A DNA stretch of 64,000 bases, from the NCBI GenBank assembly GCA_022449455.1, contig JAKUPL010000012.1:1-64000 (forward strand). Reading direction: 5' to 3'. Positions 36,295 through 44,231 of the stretch are shown here, piece after piece; positions within the stretch are counted from its first letter, which is position 1, and every line of letters starts with the position of its first letter. The DNA comes from Alcanivorax sp. GTDB taxonomy: Bacteria > Pseudomonadota > Gammaproteobacteria > Pseudomonadales > Alcanivoracaceae. The position numbers and the translations under genes were made by a program. Under the pieces are notes generated by a model. That model was given only the letters and a program-made list of their open reading frames with translations, searched no databases and was not told the DNA's origin.

Positions 36295-37656
36295 ATGGAC
36301 TTTCCTGCCTGGCATACCCTGTGCCGCTTCGAAGAAGAGCCGCCACTGCCGGTTCTCGAGGACGTGGATCTACTGGTGGTGGGCGGCGGCGCCGCTGGCG
36401 TGGCCGCCGCCACAGTGGCCGCCGAGAACGGTCTTTCAGTAGTGCTGGTCGAACGTTACGGGTTTTGCGGCGGCGCCGCGGTGGCCGGTTTGTCGGGCAC
36501 CATCTGTGGCCTGTTCGCGGCCAGTGAACACCACGGACCCACCCCGGAGCAGGTGGTGCATGGCTTCGCCGAGCGCTTTCGCCAGGGGCTGGCCCAGCGC
36601 GGCGGCGTTACCGAACCTCAACCCTACGGCAAGACCTTCACCGTGGTGCACGACCCGCTAGTGTGGCGGGAGACCGCCGACGATCTGCTGACCCGGGCCG
36701 GTGTACGGGTCTACTTGCACACCATCGTGACCGGCGTAGTGATGGACGGCGAACAAGTCACCGGGGTGGTGGTGGAGTCCAATGCCGGGCGCTCGCGCAT
36801 TCGTGCGCGGCGTACCATCGATGCCTCAGGGGACGCCGCCGTCGTCGCCCGGGCTGGCTATCGCTACTTCTACGGCGACCAGGGCCGGATCCAGACCCCC
36901 ACCATGTTTTTCCGCGTGGCGGGCGTGGACATAAACCGTTACCTCACCTACTACGGCGAGGACACCATTTGTCCGCCGAAAGTAACGGAAGCGATCCTGC
37001 GGGCCCGCGAGCACGAAGGCCTCGACCTGCCGCGCAGCAAAATCTGGATGTTCCCCACCACGCGTCCCGGCGAGCTGATGGTCAACGCCACGCGCATTAC
37101 CGCTCGCGACGGCCACCCCATGAACGTCATAGACCCGGCGGATTTCACCGAGGCGGAAATCTCCGGTCGCCGCCAGGTTCGCGAGTACGCCCGTTTTCTC
37201 AACCGGTCCATACCCGGTTGCGAAAGCGCCTATGTGGTCGACACCGGCGTGGAGGCCGGCATCCGCCAGACCCGTTCCATTGTCGGCGTTGAAACGCTCA
37301 CCAACGAGGATGTGCTCGCCTGCCGCAAACGAGACGATGGTATTTGCCGGGTGCCCTGGCCCATTGAACTGCACAGCGGCGAAAAGCCCAAGCTGCACTG
37401 GCTGCTCGATGACTATTACGAGGTGCCTTATCTGACCCTGGTGCCGGAGATCGGCGAAAACATCCTTGTGGCCGGCCGCTGCCTGAGCGCAGAACACGAG
37501 GCATTGGCCTCGGCGCGGGTCACCGCGCAGTGCTTCGAATACGGCCACGCCGCCGCGACGGCCATTCTGCATTCCCTGGAACACGACCAACCGCTGCGCG
37601 CCATCGACGGCCGGCTTATCCGCCAACGCATGAAAGCCAACGGCAGCGCCCTTTGA
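36295..37656 (+). CDS. FAD-dependent oxidoreductase (FAD_oxidored family)
   Basis: The 453-residue protein from the ATG at 36295 (MDFPAWHTLCRFEEEP), with AAGAGGA upstream, has a dinucleotide-binding start DLLVVGGGAAGVAAATVAAE (GGGAAG at residues 30-35). The FAD_oxidored signature follows (VVLVERYGFCGGAAVAGL, with the conserved G-G-x-x-x/cysteine turn). Later parts include RTIDASGDAAVVARAGY and the C-terminal ENILVAGRCLSAEHEALASA. Family members oxidise varied hydroxy or unsaturated acids; the substrate here is unknown. Ten bases after its stop a BenE-type permease begins, so transport and oxidation of one compound are probably coupled. Confidence 0.88.
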   Translation: MDFPAWHTLCRFEEEPPLPVLEDVDLLVVGGGAAGVAAATVAAENGLSVVLVERYGFCGGAAVAGLSGTICGLFAASEHHGPTPEQVVHGFAERFRQGLAQRGGVTEPQPYGKTFTVVHDPLVWRETADDLLTRAGVRVYLHTIVTGVVMDGEQVTGVVVESNAGRSRIRARRTIDASGDAAVVARAGYRYFYGDQGRIQTPTMFFRVAGVDINRYLTYYGEDTICPPKVTEAILRAREHEGLDLPRSKIWMFPTTRPGELMVNATRITARDGHPMNVIDPADFTEAEISGRRQVREYARFLNRSIPGCESAYVVDTGVEAGIRQTRSIVGVETLTNEDVLACRKRDDGICRVPWPIELHSGEKPKLHWLLDDYYEVPYLTLVPEIGENILVAGRCLSAEHEALASARVTAQCFEYGHAAATAILHSLEHDQPLRAIDGRLIRQRMKANGSAL

Positions 37657-37666
37657 GGATTCTCCC

Positions 37667-38905
37667 ATTACGACAACAACAAAACACCACCGTAATCCGT
37701 TCAAGGACCTGAATACCGAAAACCTCTCGGCGGGCCTGCTGGCCGCCATCTTCGGCTGCGTCGCCACCTCTTTGATCATCGTCAATTCCGGGGCCCAAGC
37801 CGGGCTCACCGATGTACAGATCAGCAACTGGCTGACCGCCTGTTGGACTTTCGGCGGCGCCCTGGGGCTGTTCATGGCCTGGCGCACCGGCCAGCCGATC
37901 AGCGGTGCCTGGTCCATCCCCGCGGCGGTCATGCTCGGCGGCGCCTTGGATCAATTCACGTTTCAGGAAGCCGTCGGGGCCTATTTTCTCGCCGGTGTGC
38001 TGGTTTTCTTGCTGGGTGTCACCGGCCTGGTGACCAGGCTGATACGCTGGATCCCCATGCCTATCATCATGGCGATGATCGCCGGCGCTCTGATGCGTTT
38101 CGCCACCGGCATTCTGGACGGTATCGAGGCCTTGCCCTGGATCGCCGGTGCCACCGTGGCCACCTATTTTATCGCCCAGGCAATGACCCGACGGGTGACA
38201 CCGATCATTCCCGCCTTGTTGGTGGGGTTGGCGCTGTTCCTGTTGTTCGGCGAGTCCAGCCTGTCCCAAGCGACCAATGGCTACATCATGCCTCGCCTCT
38301 ATATGCCGGATTTCTCCTTGAGCGCTTTCATCGCCATCTCTCTGCCGGTGGCGATCCTGGTGGTCGGCGCGGAGAACGCCCAAGCCACCGGAGTCCTGCT
38401 CAGCGAAGGCTACCCGGCGCCGGTGCGCAACATGACCGTGATCTCTGGCATCGGCGGCATGGCGGCAAGCTTTTTCGGCGCCCACAATTCCAATATCGCC
38501 GGGCCGATGACGGCGATTTGTTCGTCCGACGCCGCAGGGCCGGACAAGAGCAAACGCTATGTGGCATCGCTGATCTGCGGGGTTATCTGCTTGCTGTTCG
38601 GCGTCTTCTCCAGCTACGCGATCCAGTTCATACAGCTGGTTCCGGTGGCTTTGGTGGCCACGGTAGCGGGTCTGGCAATGATCAATGTACTGCTGCAGGC
38701 ACTGCAGATGGCGTTCAATCCCAAAGGGATCGACAAGGACTTCCAACTCGGCGCTTTCGTGGCTTTTGTCATCGCCTTGAGCGGTGTCAGCGTGCTCAAT
38801 ATCACTGCCCCGTTCTGGGCTCTGGTGGGCGGGCTGCTGGTTACCCTGGTCACTGGGCGTGAGGCTTTTAAGCACGCCGGAAGAGACAACGGCGCCCTGG
38901 CCTGA
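37667..38905 (+). CDS. benE: BenE-family permease, probable ATT start
   Basis: This proton-coupled permease belongs to the benzoate transporter BenE family and should carry aromatic or related acids. About 11-12 membrane helices are visible (for example AYFLAGVLVFLLGVTGLVTR, SAFIAISLPVAILVVGAENA). The central GIGGMAASFFGAHNSNIAGP and C-terminal LNITAPFWALVGGLLVTL fit the family. The conserved N-terminus (LSAGLLAAIFGCVATSLIIV) lies upstream of the first TTG (37772), so translation must begin earlier. The only well-placed start is ATT at 37667, seven bases after GAGGA, giving 412 residues. CTG at 37709 is an alternative. It is cotranscribed with the FAD oxidoreductase. Confidence 0.85.
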   Translation: MTTTTKHHRNPFKDLNTENLSAGLLAAIFGCVATSLIIVNSGAQAGLTDVQISNWLTACWTFGGALGLFMAWRTGQPISGAWSIPAAVMLGGALDQFTFQEAVGAYFLAGVLVFLLGVTGLVTRLIRWIPMPIIMAMIAGALMRFATGILDGIEALPWIAGATVATYFIAQAMTRRVTPIIPALLVGLALFLLFGESSLSQATNGYIMPRLYMPDFSLSAFIAISLPVAILVVGAENAQATGVLLSEGYPAPVRNMTVISGIGGMAASFFGAHNSNIAGPMTAICSSDAAGPDKSKRYVASLICGVICLLFGVFSSYAIQFIQLVPVALVATVAGLAMINVLLQALQMAFNPKGIDKDFQLGAFVAFVIALSGVSVLNITAPFWALVGGLLVTLVTGREAFKHAGRDNGALA

Positions 38906-39003
38906 AGCCCGACGGCCTGCACCTGCCAGGATGGCGGCGGACATGCTACTGTAGCGGCCCGGGCAACGCCCGGGTTCCTTCAGCGAGCAGTGACCCGTCG
39001 AAC

Positions 39004-39639
39004 GTGATCAACAAAAGCGAACAGGCCTACGACAAGCTCGAATCCATGATCACCTTCCGTGAACTGAAGCCCGGCGGAATGGTGTCGGAAAGCGAGCTGA
39101 TGACATTGACCGGCATGGGACGCACGCCGGTGCGCGAAGCATTACAGCGATTGTCCGCGGAAAAAATGGTGGAGATCCATCCGCGCCGCGGGATCCTGGT
39201 ACCGCCGATCACGGTGGAGGCGCAATTGCGGTTGCTGGAGGTACGCCGTAACCTGGAAGAGCAGGCGGTGCGGCTCGCCACCCATCGCTCTACCATGGCG
39301 CAGAAGGAACGCATGCTGCAGCTGGCCGAGGCACTGTTGAATTTTCGCGATTTCGATGCGATCAAGGAATACGGCGCGCTGCTCAAGGAGACGCACCGCG
39401 CGGTGGCGGATGCTGCTGGCAATGAATACCTGACCATGGCGATGTTGCCATTGCAGGGCCTGTCACGGCGTTTCTGGTTCGCCAATATCAAGGATGTGAA
39501 AGCCGAGCTGTCCCAGGCAGCACGGCTCCACGGCGATGTGCTGAAGGCCATCTGCCATGGTGATGAGCAGGCAGCGGGCCAGGCTTCCCTGACCCTCAAC
39601 GATTATCTTACTGAGTTCGCCTACCACACCCTGAGATAG
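39004..39639 (+). CDS. GntR-family regulator, FCD subfamily
   Basis: This 211-residue repressor has an N-terminal winged helix (KLESMITFRELKPGGMVSES, then GMGRTPVREALQRLSAEKMV) and an FCD ligand-binding domain (LLEVRRNLEEQAVRLA, ETHRAVADAAGNEYL, AARLHGDVLKAI), whose metal-binding Asp/His residues usually sense a carboxylic acid. The start is a GTG at 39004; the next candidate would truncate the helix-turn-helix. It follows the FAD oxidoreductase and permease on the same strand and converges with dctP (11-base gap). It therefore sits between the two halves of a catabolic island and probably controls one or both. Confidence 0.9.
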   Translation: MINKSEQAYDKLESMITFRELKPGGMVSESELMTLTGMGRTPVREALQRLSAEKMVEIHPRRGILVPPITVEAQLRLLEVRRNLEEQAVRLATHRSTMAQKERMLQLAEALLNFRDFDAIKEYGALLKETHRAVADAAGNEYLTMAMLPLQGLSRRFWFANIKDVKAELSQAARLHGDVLKAICHGDEQAAGQASLTLNDYLTEFAYHTLR

Positions 39640-39650
39640 GGGTAAGGTGG

Positions 39651-40631
39651 TCAGTCGCCGCGAATCCGCCCCGCTTCCTTCTCCAGATCCTTCAGCAACG
39701 GCGCTTTTTGCCGCCATTCTTCGTACCAGCGGTCCACGCCGTCGCCGAAAAACGCGCGGTCCACGGTAAGCACCGGCACATCGGATTCCTCGCGGATTTT
39801 CGCCAGATAGCGGGTATCAATATCGGCGTAGGTATCGAACAGGCCGTTCAGGTGCCGGGCCACCAGTTTGCTGATCAGGGCGCGGTCCTCCTCGCTCAGA
39901 GTCTGCCAGCTGCGGGCGGACGCCACCGCGATCATCGGCAACATCATATGGTTGGACTCGATCACCGTGCCCGCGTAGTCCAGATAACGGGTATTCCAGG
40001 TCCCCTCGAAATCGATCTGCATGCCGTCCACCTGGCCGTTGGCGAAGGCGTCATAGAGTGCAGGCAGCGGGATCGGCGTGGGGGCGGCACCGATCTTGTT
40101 CCAGAAATCCCGTTCCGGCTGAACCGGCATGGTGCGGATTTTGTGGCCCGCCAGATCCTCCACATCCCGTACCTCGCCACGCATCACGATCTGACGCAGC
40201 CCGGCCATGCCGAAGCCCAGCCCCTCCAGCCCCAGCGAATGCGCCTCGTCCAGCAGACGGGCAGCGGTTTCACCCTGCAGCAGTTGTCGGGCCTGCTCCG
40301 GCGTTTCCACCAGGTAAGGGGCGAACAGCGCGGCGAAATCGGGCCGCCGGTTGGCGAGCTCCCCGGCGGCCAGGAACGCCATATCCAGTGCGCCCCGTTG
40401 CATCAGTTGCACCATCTGCGCCTCGCTGCCCAACTGACCGGACGGAAATACCAGGATCTCCAGTTGGCCTTCGCTGGCGGCCTTCAATTCGTCACTCAGG
40501 GCCTGGGCCGACAGGGTCCACTGGTGCGACGGCGGCGTGATCAGACCAAGGCGCAGGGTCTTGGCGTGGCCAAACAACGGCAGGGCGACCATCAGCACGG
40601 CCATAAGCAGGAAACGTTGTGTTGTCTTCAT
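39651..40631 (-). CDS. dctP: TRAP transporter substrate-binding protein DctP
   Basis: This periplasmic binding protein delivers an organic acid to the DctQM permease. The signal peptide ends FGHA at residue 23 (MKTTQRFLLMAVLMVALPLF). The DctP pattern follows: LRLGLITPPSHQWTLSAQAL, the FPSGQLGSEAQMVQLMQRGA motif, and FGMAGLRQIVMRGEVRDVED with the conserved arginine that binds the ligand carboxylate. The length of 326 residues is normal. It is the last gene of the operon aldolase-dctQ-dctM-dehydrogenase-dctP, 23 bases after the dehydrogenase gene. The ligand is probably a hydroxylated or aromatic carboxylate by context. Confidence 0.93.
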   Translation of the reverse strand: MKTTQRFLLMAVLMVALPLFGHAKTLRLGLITPPSHQWTLSAQALSDELKAASEGQLEILVFPSGQLGSEAQMVQLMQRGALDMAFLAAGELANRRPDFAALFAPYLVETPEQARQLLQGETAARLLDEAHSLGLEGLGFGMAGLRQIVMRGEVRDVEDLAGHKIRTMPVQPERDFWNKIGAAPTPIPLPALYDAFANGQVDGMQIDFEGTWNTRYLDYAGTVIESNHMMLPMIAVASARSWQTLSEEDRALISKLVARHLNGLFDTYADIDTRYLAKIREESDVPVLTVDRAFFGDGVDRWYEEWRQKAPLLKDLEKEAGRIRGD

Positions 40632-40654
40632 AATGTTCTCTCATTCTTTGAGTG

Positions 40655-41590
40655 TTATTCGGAGAGGGTTCGCAGCGCCTCCAGAACGCGCACCATGCGC
40701 TCATCGCGTTGTTCCGCCAGCAGCGCCACCGGCTGCGCCGCCACCGCCTGGTCCATGCCATCGATGAGGGCCTCGCGGGTGGCCGCGTCCAGAGTCGGAG
40801 CCCCCAGGTCGCGCCACCAGTCCTCGACGGCGTCTCCCAGATTGTTAAGAAAGCCGGCTATACCCTGTTCGGCACCGGCCAGGTGAAAGATCCGGTGAGG
40901 GCCACAGCAGGCCCAGCGGGCGCCCAGCCCATCGGTGACCGCGGCGTCCACGTCGGCGACGCTGGCGTAGCCTTGTGCCACCAGATGCACCGCCTCACGC
41001 CACAGCGCCACCTGAAGGCGATTGAGCAGATGGCCCGGCACTTCCCGGCGTAGCCGCAATGGCCGTTTGCCCAGCGCCCGATAGAGGGCTTCGGCGCGGT
41101 CCAGTACTGCCGGATCGGTATCGCGCCCGCCCACCAGTTCCACCACCGGCATCAGCCAGGGCGGATTGCAGGGGTGGGCGACCAGCAGTCGTTGCGGGTG
41201 GCGCAGGCCGGCCTGCAGTTGCGAGGGCAACAGGCCAGAGGAACTCGAGGCAATCAGCGTGTGGTCGGCGATCCAGGGTTCCAGTGCTATCAGCGCCCGC
41301 TGCTTGAGCGCGGGCTGCTCCGGCAAGGCTTCCTGTACCAGCACCGCGTCCGCCAAGCTGGCGTCCGGCGCCCCAATTACCGTCGGTGTCAGGCCGGCGT
41401 GGGGCCGGCCGGCGCCCAATCGCTCCAACACCGGCGCCGCCCGATCGAGCATGGCGGCCACCCGCGCCCCGGCATCGGGCGCCGGATCGATGACCGTTGT
41501 CCGCCAACCGCGCAGCGCGAACAGGGCCGCCCAACCGGCCCCGATCAGGCCGGCGCCGAGCACCACCGCATGCCGTGCGTCACCGGTCAT
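40655..41590 (-). CDS. 3-hydroxyacyl-CoA dehydrogenase family protein
   Basis: The 311-residue NAD-dependent dehydrogenase has a Rossmann start AVVLGAGLIGAGWAALFALR (GxGxxG) from the ATG at 41590. ASSSSGLLPSQLQ and the catalytic-region AHPCNPPWLMPVVELVGG follow, then a C-terminal helical 3HCDH domain (GHLLNRLQVALWREAVHL). The NPP pattern and length place it with lambda-crystallin/L-gulonate 3-dehydrogenase and carnitine-dehydrogenase-like enzymes rather than FadB, so oxidation of a free 3-hydroxy acid is plausible. Its ATG overlaps the dctM stop (ATGA). It links transport to the first oxidation step. Confidence 0.85.
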   Translation of the reverse strand: MTGDARHAVVLGAGLIGAGWAALFALRGWRTTVIDPAPDAGARVAAMLDRAAPVLERLGAGRPHAGLTPTVIGAPDASLADAVLVQEALPEQPALKQRALIALEPWIADHTLIASSSSGLLPSQLQAGLRHPQRLLVAHPCNPPWLMPVVELVGGRDTDPAVLDRAEALYRALGKRPLRLRREVPGHLLNRLQVALWREAVHLVAQGYASVADVDAAVTDGLGARWACCGPHRIFHLAGAEQGIAGFLNNLGDAVEDWWRDLGAPTLDAATREALIDGMDQAVAAQPVALLAEQRDERMVRVLEALRTLSE

Positions 41591-42849
41591 CGGATCAATA
41601 CCGTGGTCAGCGAGGGTACGAAAATCAGCAGCAACATCACCACCAGCATCACCAGCAGATAGGGCAGCAGCAGCAGCGCCAGCCGCTCGGCACGTACCCC
41701 GGACAGCGCCGAGGCGGTGAACAGGGCCGACCCCACCGGCGGCGTCAACAGCCCCATCACCAGGGTCAGACAGACGATCACGCCGAAATGAAACGCACTG
41801 ATGTGGTAAACACCGGTGGCCACCGGCAGCAGTACCGGCACCACCAGAATCAGCGCCGGAATCGGGTCGAGCACCATGCCCACCGCCAACAACGCCAGGG
41901 TCACCAGCAACAGGAACGTCTGCGGCGACCCGGCGGCGGCCTGGATCCACTGTGCGGCCAGGGCCGGCAGGTTCTCATAGGTGATCACCCAGCTGAACAG
42001 ATTGGCCGCGGCAATCAGGACCAGCACGATGGATGAATTGCGGGCCGTGCGAACCAGGGCCGGCCACAGAGCGCGCAGGTCGAACTCGCGGTAAACGAAA
42101 CGGCCCACCAGGATCGAGGCCAGGCAGGCCAGCGCCGCCGCCTCGGTGGGCGTGGCCAGCCCGCCGAGAATGCTGCCGACGATCAGCAAGGGAATCAGCC
42201 CGGCGGCCAGGCCGTCACGCAGTGCCTTGACACGGCAGCGCCAGCCCAACGGTTCGGTGGCGGGAAAATCGTGGCGCCGGGCCATCCAGCCAAGCACGGC
42301 GAAAAAGGCCAGCCCCAATATCACGCCGGGAATAATGCCGGCGATGAATAGATCGCCGATGGAGATCTGCGCGATCACGCCAAATATCACGAACAGCATG
42401 GACGGCGGAATGATCGGCGCCAGCATACCGCCGGCGGAGGTGATCGCCATGGCCTGATCACGTGGATAGCCGACCCGCTCCATCTCGGGTACCGCCACCC
42501 TCGACATGATCGTGATCTGCGCCACCGTGGAGCCCAGAATCGAGGCCATCATCATATTGGAAAGCAGATTGATATAGGCCAGACCGCCTCGGATCGATCC
42601 AATCAGCGCCGCGGCCATGGCCATCAGCCGACGGGCGATGCCGCCCTCATTCATGCATTCGCCGACCAGAATGAACAGCGGCAGAGCCAGCAGGCCATAA
42701 TTCTCCAAGCCGCCGTAAAATTGCTGTGGGTAGGAATCCAGCAAGATCGTATTGCCACTGGCGAAAATGTAGAACAGCGCGGTCAGTGCCAGCACGAAGG
42801 CCACCGGCACACCCACCGCCAACAGGACGATAAAGAAAGCAACGACCAT
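41587..42849 (-). CDS. dctM: TRAP transporter large permease DctM
   Basis: This is the sodium-driven channel subunit of the TRAP system. Its 420 residues form about 12 membrane helices, with the DctM motifs ALPLFILVGECMNEGGIARR, GSTVAQITIMSRVAVPEMER and AITSAGGMLAPIIPPSMLFV and the C-terminal LVMGLLTPPVGSALF. The start at 42849 (MVVAFFIVLLAVGVPVAFVL) is three bases after the dctQ stop. The stop overlaps the start of the dehydrogenase gene. All family signatures are intact. Confidence 0.95.
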   Translation of the reverse strand: MVVAFFIVLLAVGVPVAFVLALTALFYIFASGNTILLDSYPQQFYGGLENYGLLALPLFILVGECMNEGGIARRLMAMAAALIGSIRGGLAYINLLSNMMMASILGSTVAQITIMSRVAVPEMERVGYPRDQAMAITSAGGMLAPIIPPSMLFVIFGVIAQISIGDLFIAGIIPGVILGLAFFAVLGWMARRHDFPATEPLGWRCRVKALRDGLAAGLIPLLIVGSILGGLATPTEAAALACLASILVGRFVYREFDLRALWPALVRTARNSSIVLVLIAAANLFSWVITYENLPALAAQWIQAAAGSPQTFLLLVTLALLAVGMVLDPIPALILVVPVLLPVATGVYHISAFHFGVIVCLTLVMGLLTPPVGSALFTASALSGVRAERLALLLLPYLLVMLVVMLLLIFVPSLTTVLIR

Positions 42850-42852
42850 CGC

Positions 42853-43428
42853 TTAACCCTCCCCGCGAAAGGCCCGACCCAGACTGTCGTCCAGATTGGC
42901 GGCGCCATGCACCAGCCCGGCCAATGCGAACAGCGGCAGAATCAACCACAACCACACCTTGTGGATGCCCAGCGTCAGGGTCGGCTCCTGGTACATGAAG
43001 TTGAAGGTCCGCTGGGCGAACGCCTGCATATCGCCACCAGCCCGCCAGATAGCCACCGGCGCGAACCAGCGCCACAGCATCACCGTCAATGCGATCAGGA
43101 AGAGCAGCAGAATCACATCCACGAGTACCGCCAGCCAGCGGCGGACCGTCACCGGCACCGCGTCGGCGAGCAACGTGACGGCGATGTTCGAACGAGCCTG
43201 CAGCCCTACCAGGGCGGCGAAGAACGCCATCCAGACCATGGCCGTGATCGCTGCCTCGTCCACCCAGAACAGAGCCTGGCCCAAGGAGCGGGTGACGATG
43301 TTAAGTAGCAGCAGCAGGAACACCACGGCCAGACAGACACCGGAAGCAACCAACTCCAATCGCGCCAGAGCGCCGCTGGCCCGCTGAAGGCCGGGCAGCA
43401 TGCCGAGGCGGCACGCGGGCCCACTCAT
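42853..43428 (-). CDS. dctQ: TRAP transporter small permease DctQ
   Basis: This small membrane subunit has 191 residues and four helices (LELVASGVCLAVVFLLLLLN, WVDEAAITAMVWMAFFAALV, LVDVILLLFLIALTVMLW, VWLWLILPLFALAGLVHG). The start at 43428 (MSGPACRLGMLPGL) overlaps the stop of the preceding aldolase-like gene (ATGA); a longer in-frame start at 43458 would lie deep inside that gene. The N-terminal GQALFWVDEAA pattern is typical for DctQ. It is translationally coupled on both sides. Confidence 0.92.
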   Translation of the reverse strand: MSGPACRLGMLPGLQRASGALARLELVASGVCLAVVFLLLLLNIVTRSLGQALFWVDEAAITAMVWMAFFAALVGLQARSNIAVTLLADAVPVTVRRWLAVLVDVILLLFLIALTVMLWRWFAPVAIWRAGGDMQAFAQRTFNFMYQEPTLTLGIHKVWLWLILPLFALAGLVHGAANLDDSLGRAFRGEG

Positions 43429-44105
43429 TCCGGATCTCCGAATGTAAGGTAGTCCCACATGCGTTCGAAAATACGACCGGAGCGGGTCGCCCTGCGCCGC
43501 GCTTCGCCGTCGCCAAGCGGACGGGCGTCACCACCGGCAGCCAGGCAATCCAGCTCCAGGCGCGCGGCGTCTTCCAGATACCAGGTGAGGACCACTGCGT
43601 CAGCGAGGTCCGCCCCGGCCACTACCGTGCCATTGCCGCGCATGACGATGGCGGCGGCTTGACCGAGCTGATCCGCGATGCGTTCCGCGTCCCGGTCGTC
43701 ACGTATCAATTGAGGGTCGTCCCACAACGGTATGCCGTCGACGAAGTAGCTGCCCATGCCATGGAGCACCCGTGGCGTGCGTCCCATCACCGACAGGGAC
43801 ATGGCGCGCGGCGGCATGCTGCGTACCACCCCGCCCACCTCCGGACGGCGCCGATAAATTTCACGGTGGATGCGCACCTCACCAAGCACCCCTTCGGGCA
43901 AGGGACCTTGCAGGCTCACGACCCGGCCGTCCTCGCCCGGGCCGATGGTGGCCAGAGGTCGCGGCGCGCACACCAGAAAATGATTGTCGTCCAGGCGCAG
44001 ACTGCAATGGCCGTAGGCGTGGGCCAGACCGTGGCGGCCAAGGGCGCGGGCGGCACGGCGAACGGTGAGTTGCTGATCGGCGTCAGCGTGGCAAGGAGCG
44101 GCCAT
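43425..44105 (-). CDS. Class II aldolase/adducin homologue lacking zinc-ligand histidines
   Basis: This 226-residue protein has the class II aldolase fold (HGLAHAYGHCSLRLDD, EVRIHREIYRRRPEVGGVV). Where aldolases have an H-x-H zinc motif it reads VVRSMPPRAM, and where they have N-H-G it reads MRGNGTVVAGADL, so the known metal ligands are missing. Non-oxidative decarboxylases of phthalate-type pathways belong to this superfamily and may share such changes; that link is uncertain. It heads the operon with the TRAP transporter and dehydrogenase. The ATG at 44105 follows AAAGGATCTGTTC. A divergent active site rather than a pseudogene is likely, since the frame is clean. Confidence 0.75.
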   Translation of the reverse strand: MAAPCHADADQQLTVRRAARALGRHGLAHAYGHCSLRLDDNHFLVCAPRPLATIGPGEDGRVVSLQGPLPEGVLGEVRIHREIYRRRPEVGGVVRSMPPRAMSLSVMGRTPRVLHGMGSYFVDGIPLWDDPQLIRDDRDAERIADQLGQAAAIVMRGNGTVVAGADLADAVVLTWYLEDAARLELDCLAAGGDARPLGDGEARRRATRSGRIFERMWDYLTFGDPE

Positions 44106-44193
44106 GAACAGATCCTTTTTGTTGTTAAGATCGTCGTGGCCATGAGCGGGGCCGCCGGGCCACGAACTGCTTGGCAGTCAAGGTACCCGGCGT

Positions 44194-44231
44194 CCGCTAT
44201 ACGCTGTAATGAATTTACTGCTTTCCGCTAT
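44194..44231 (-). promoter_or_regulatory. Candidate LysR binding region upstream of the TRAP operon
   Basis: Two direct repeats CCGCTAT (44194-44200 and 44225-44231) are spaced 31 bases start to start, three helical turns, with GTAATGAATTTAC between them. The region overlaps the last codons of the lysR gene and lies about 90-125 bases before the operon's first ATG, a usual place for a LysR activator site. Confidence 0.45.

Noticed and set aside
40655-41950. A long reading frame that would extend the 3-hydroxyacyl-CoA dehydrogenase N-terminus by 120 residues
   Set aside because: The extra part lies in the dctM gene in another frame. The Rossmann fold begins right after the ATG at 41590, which overlaps the dctM stop.
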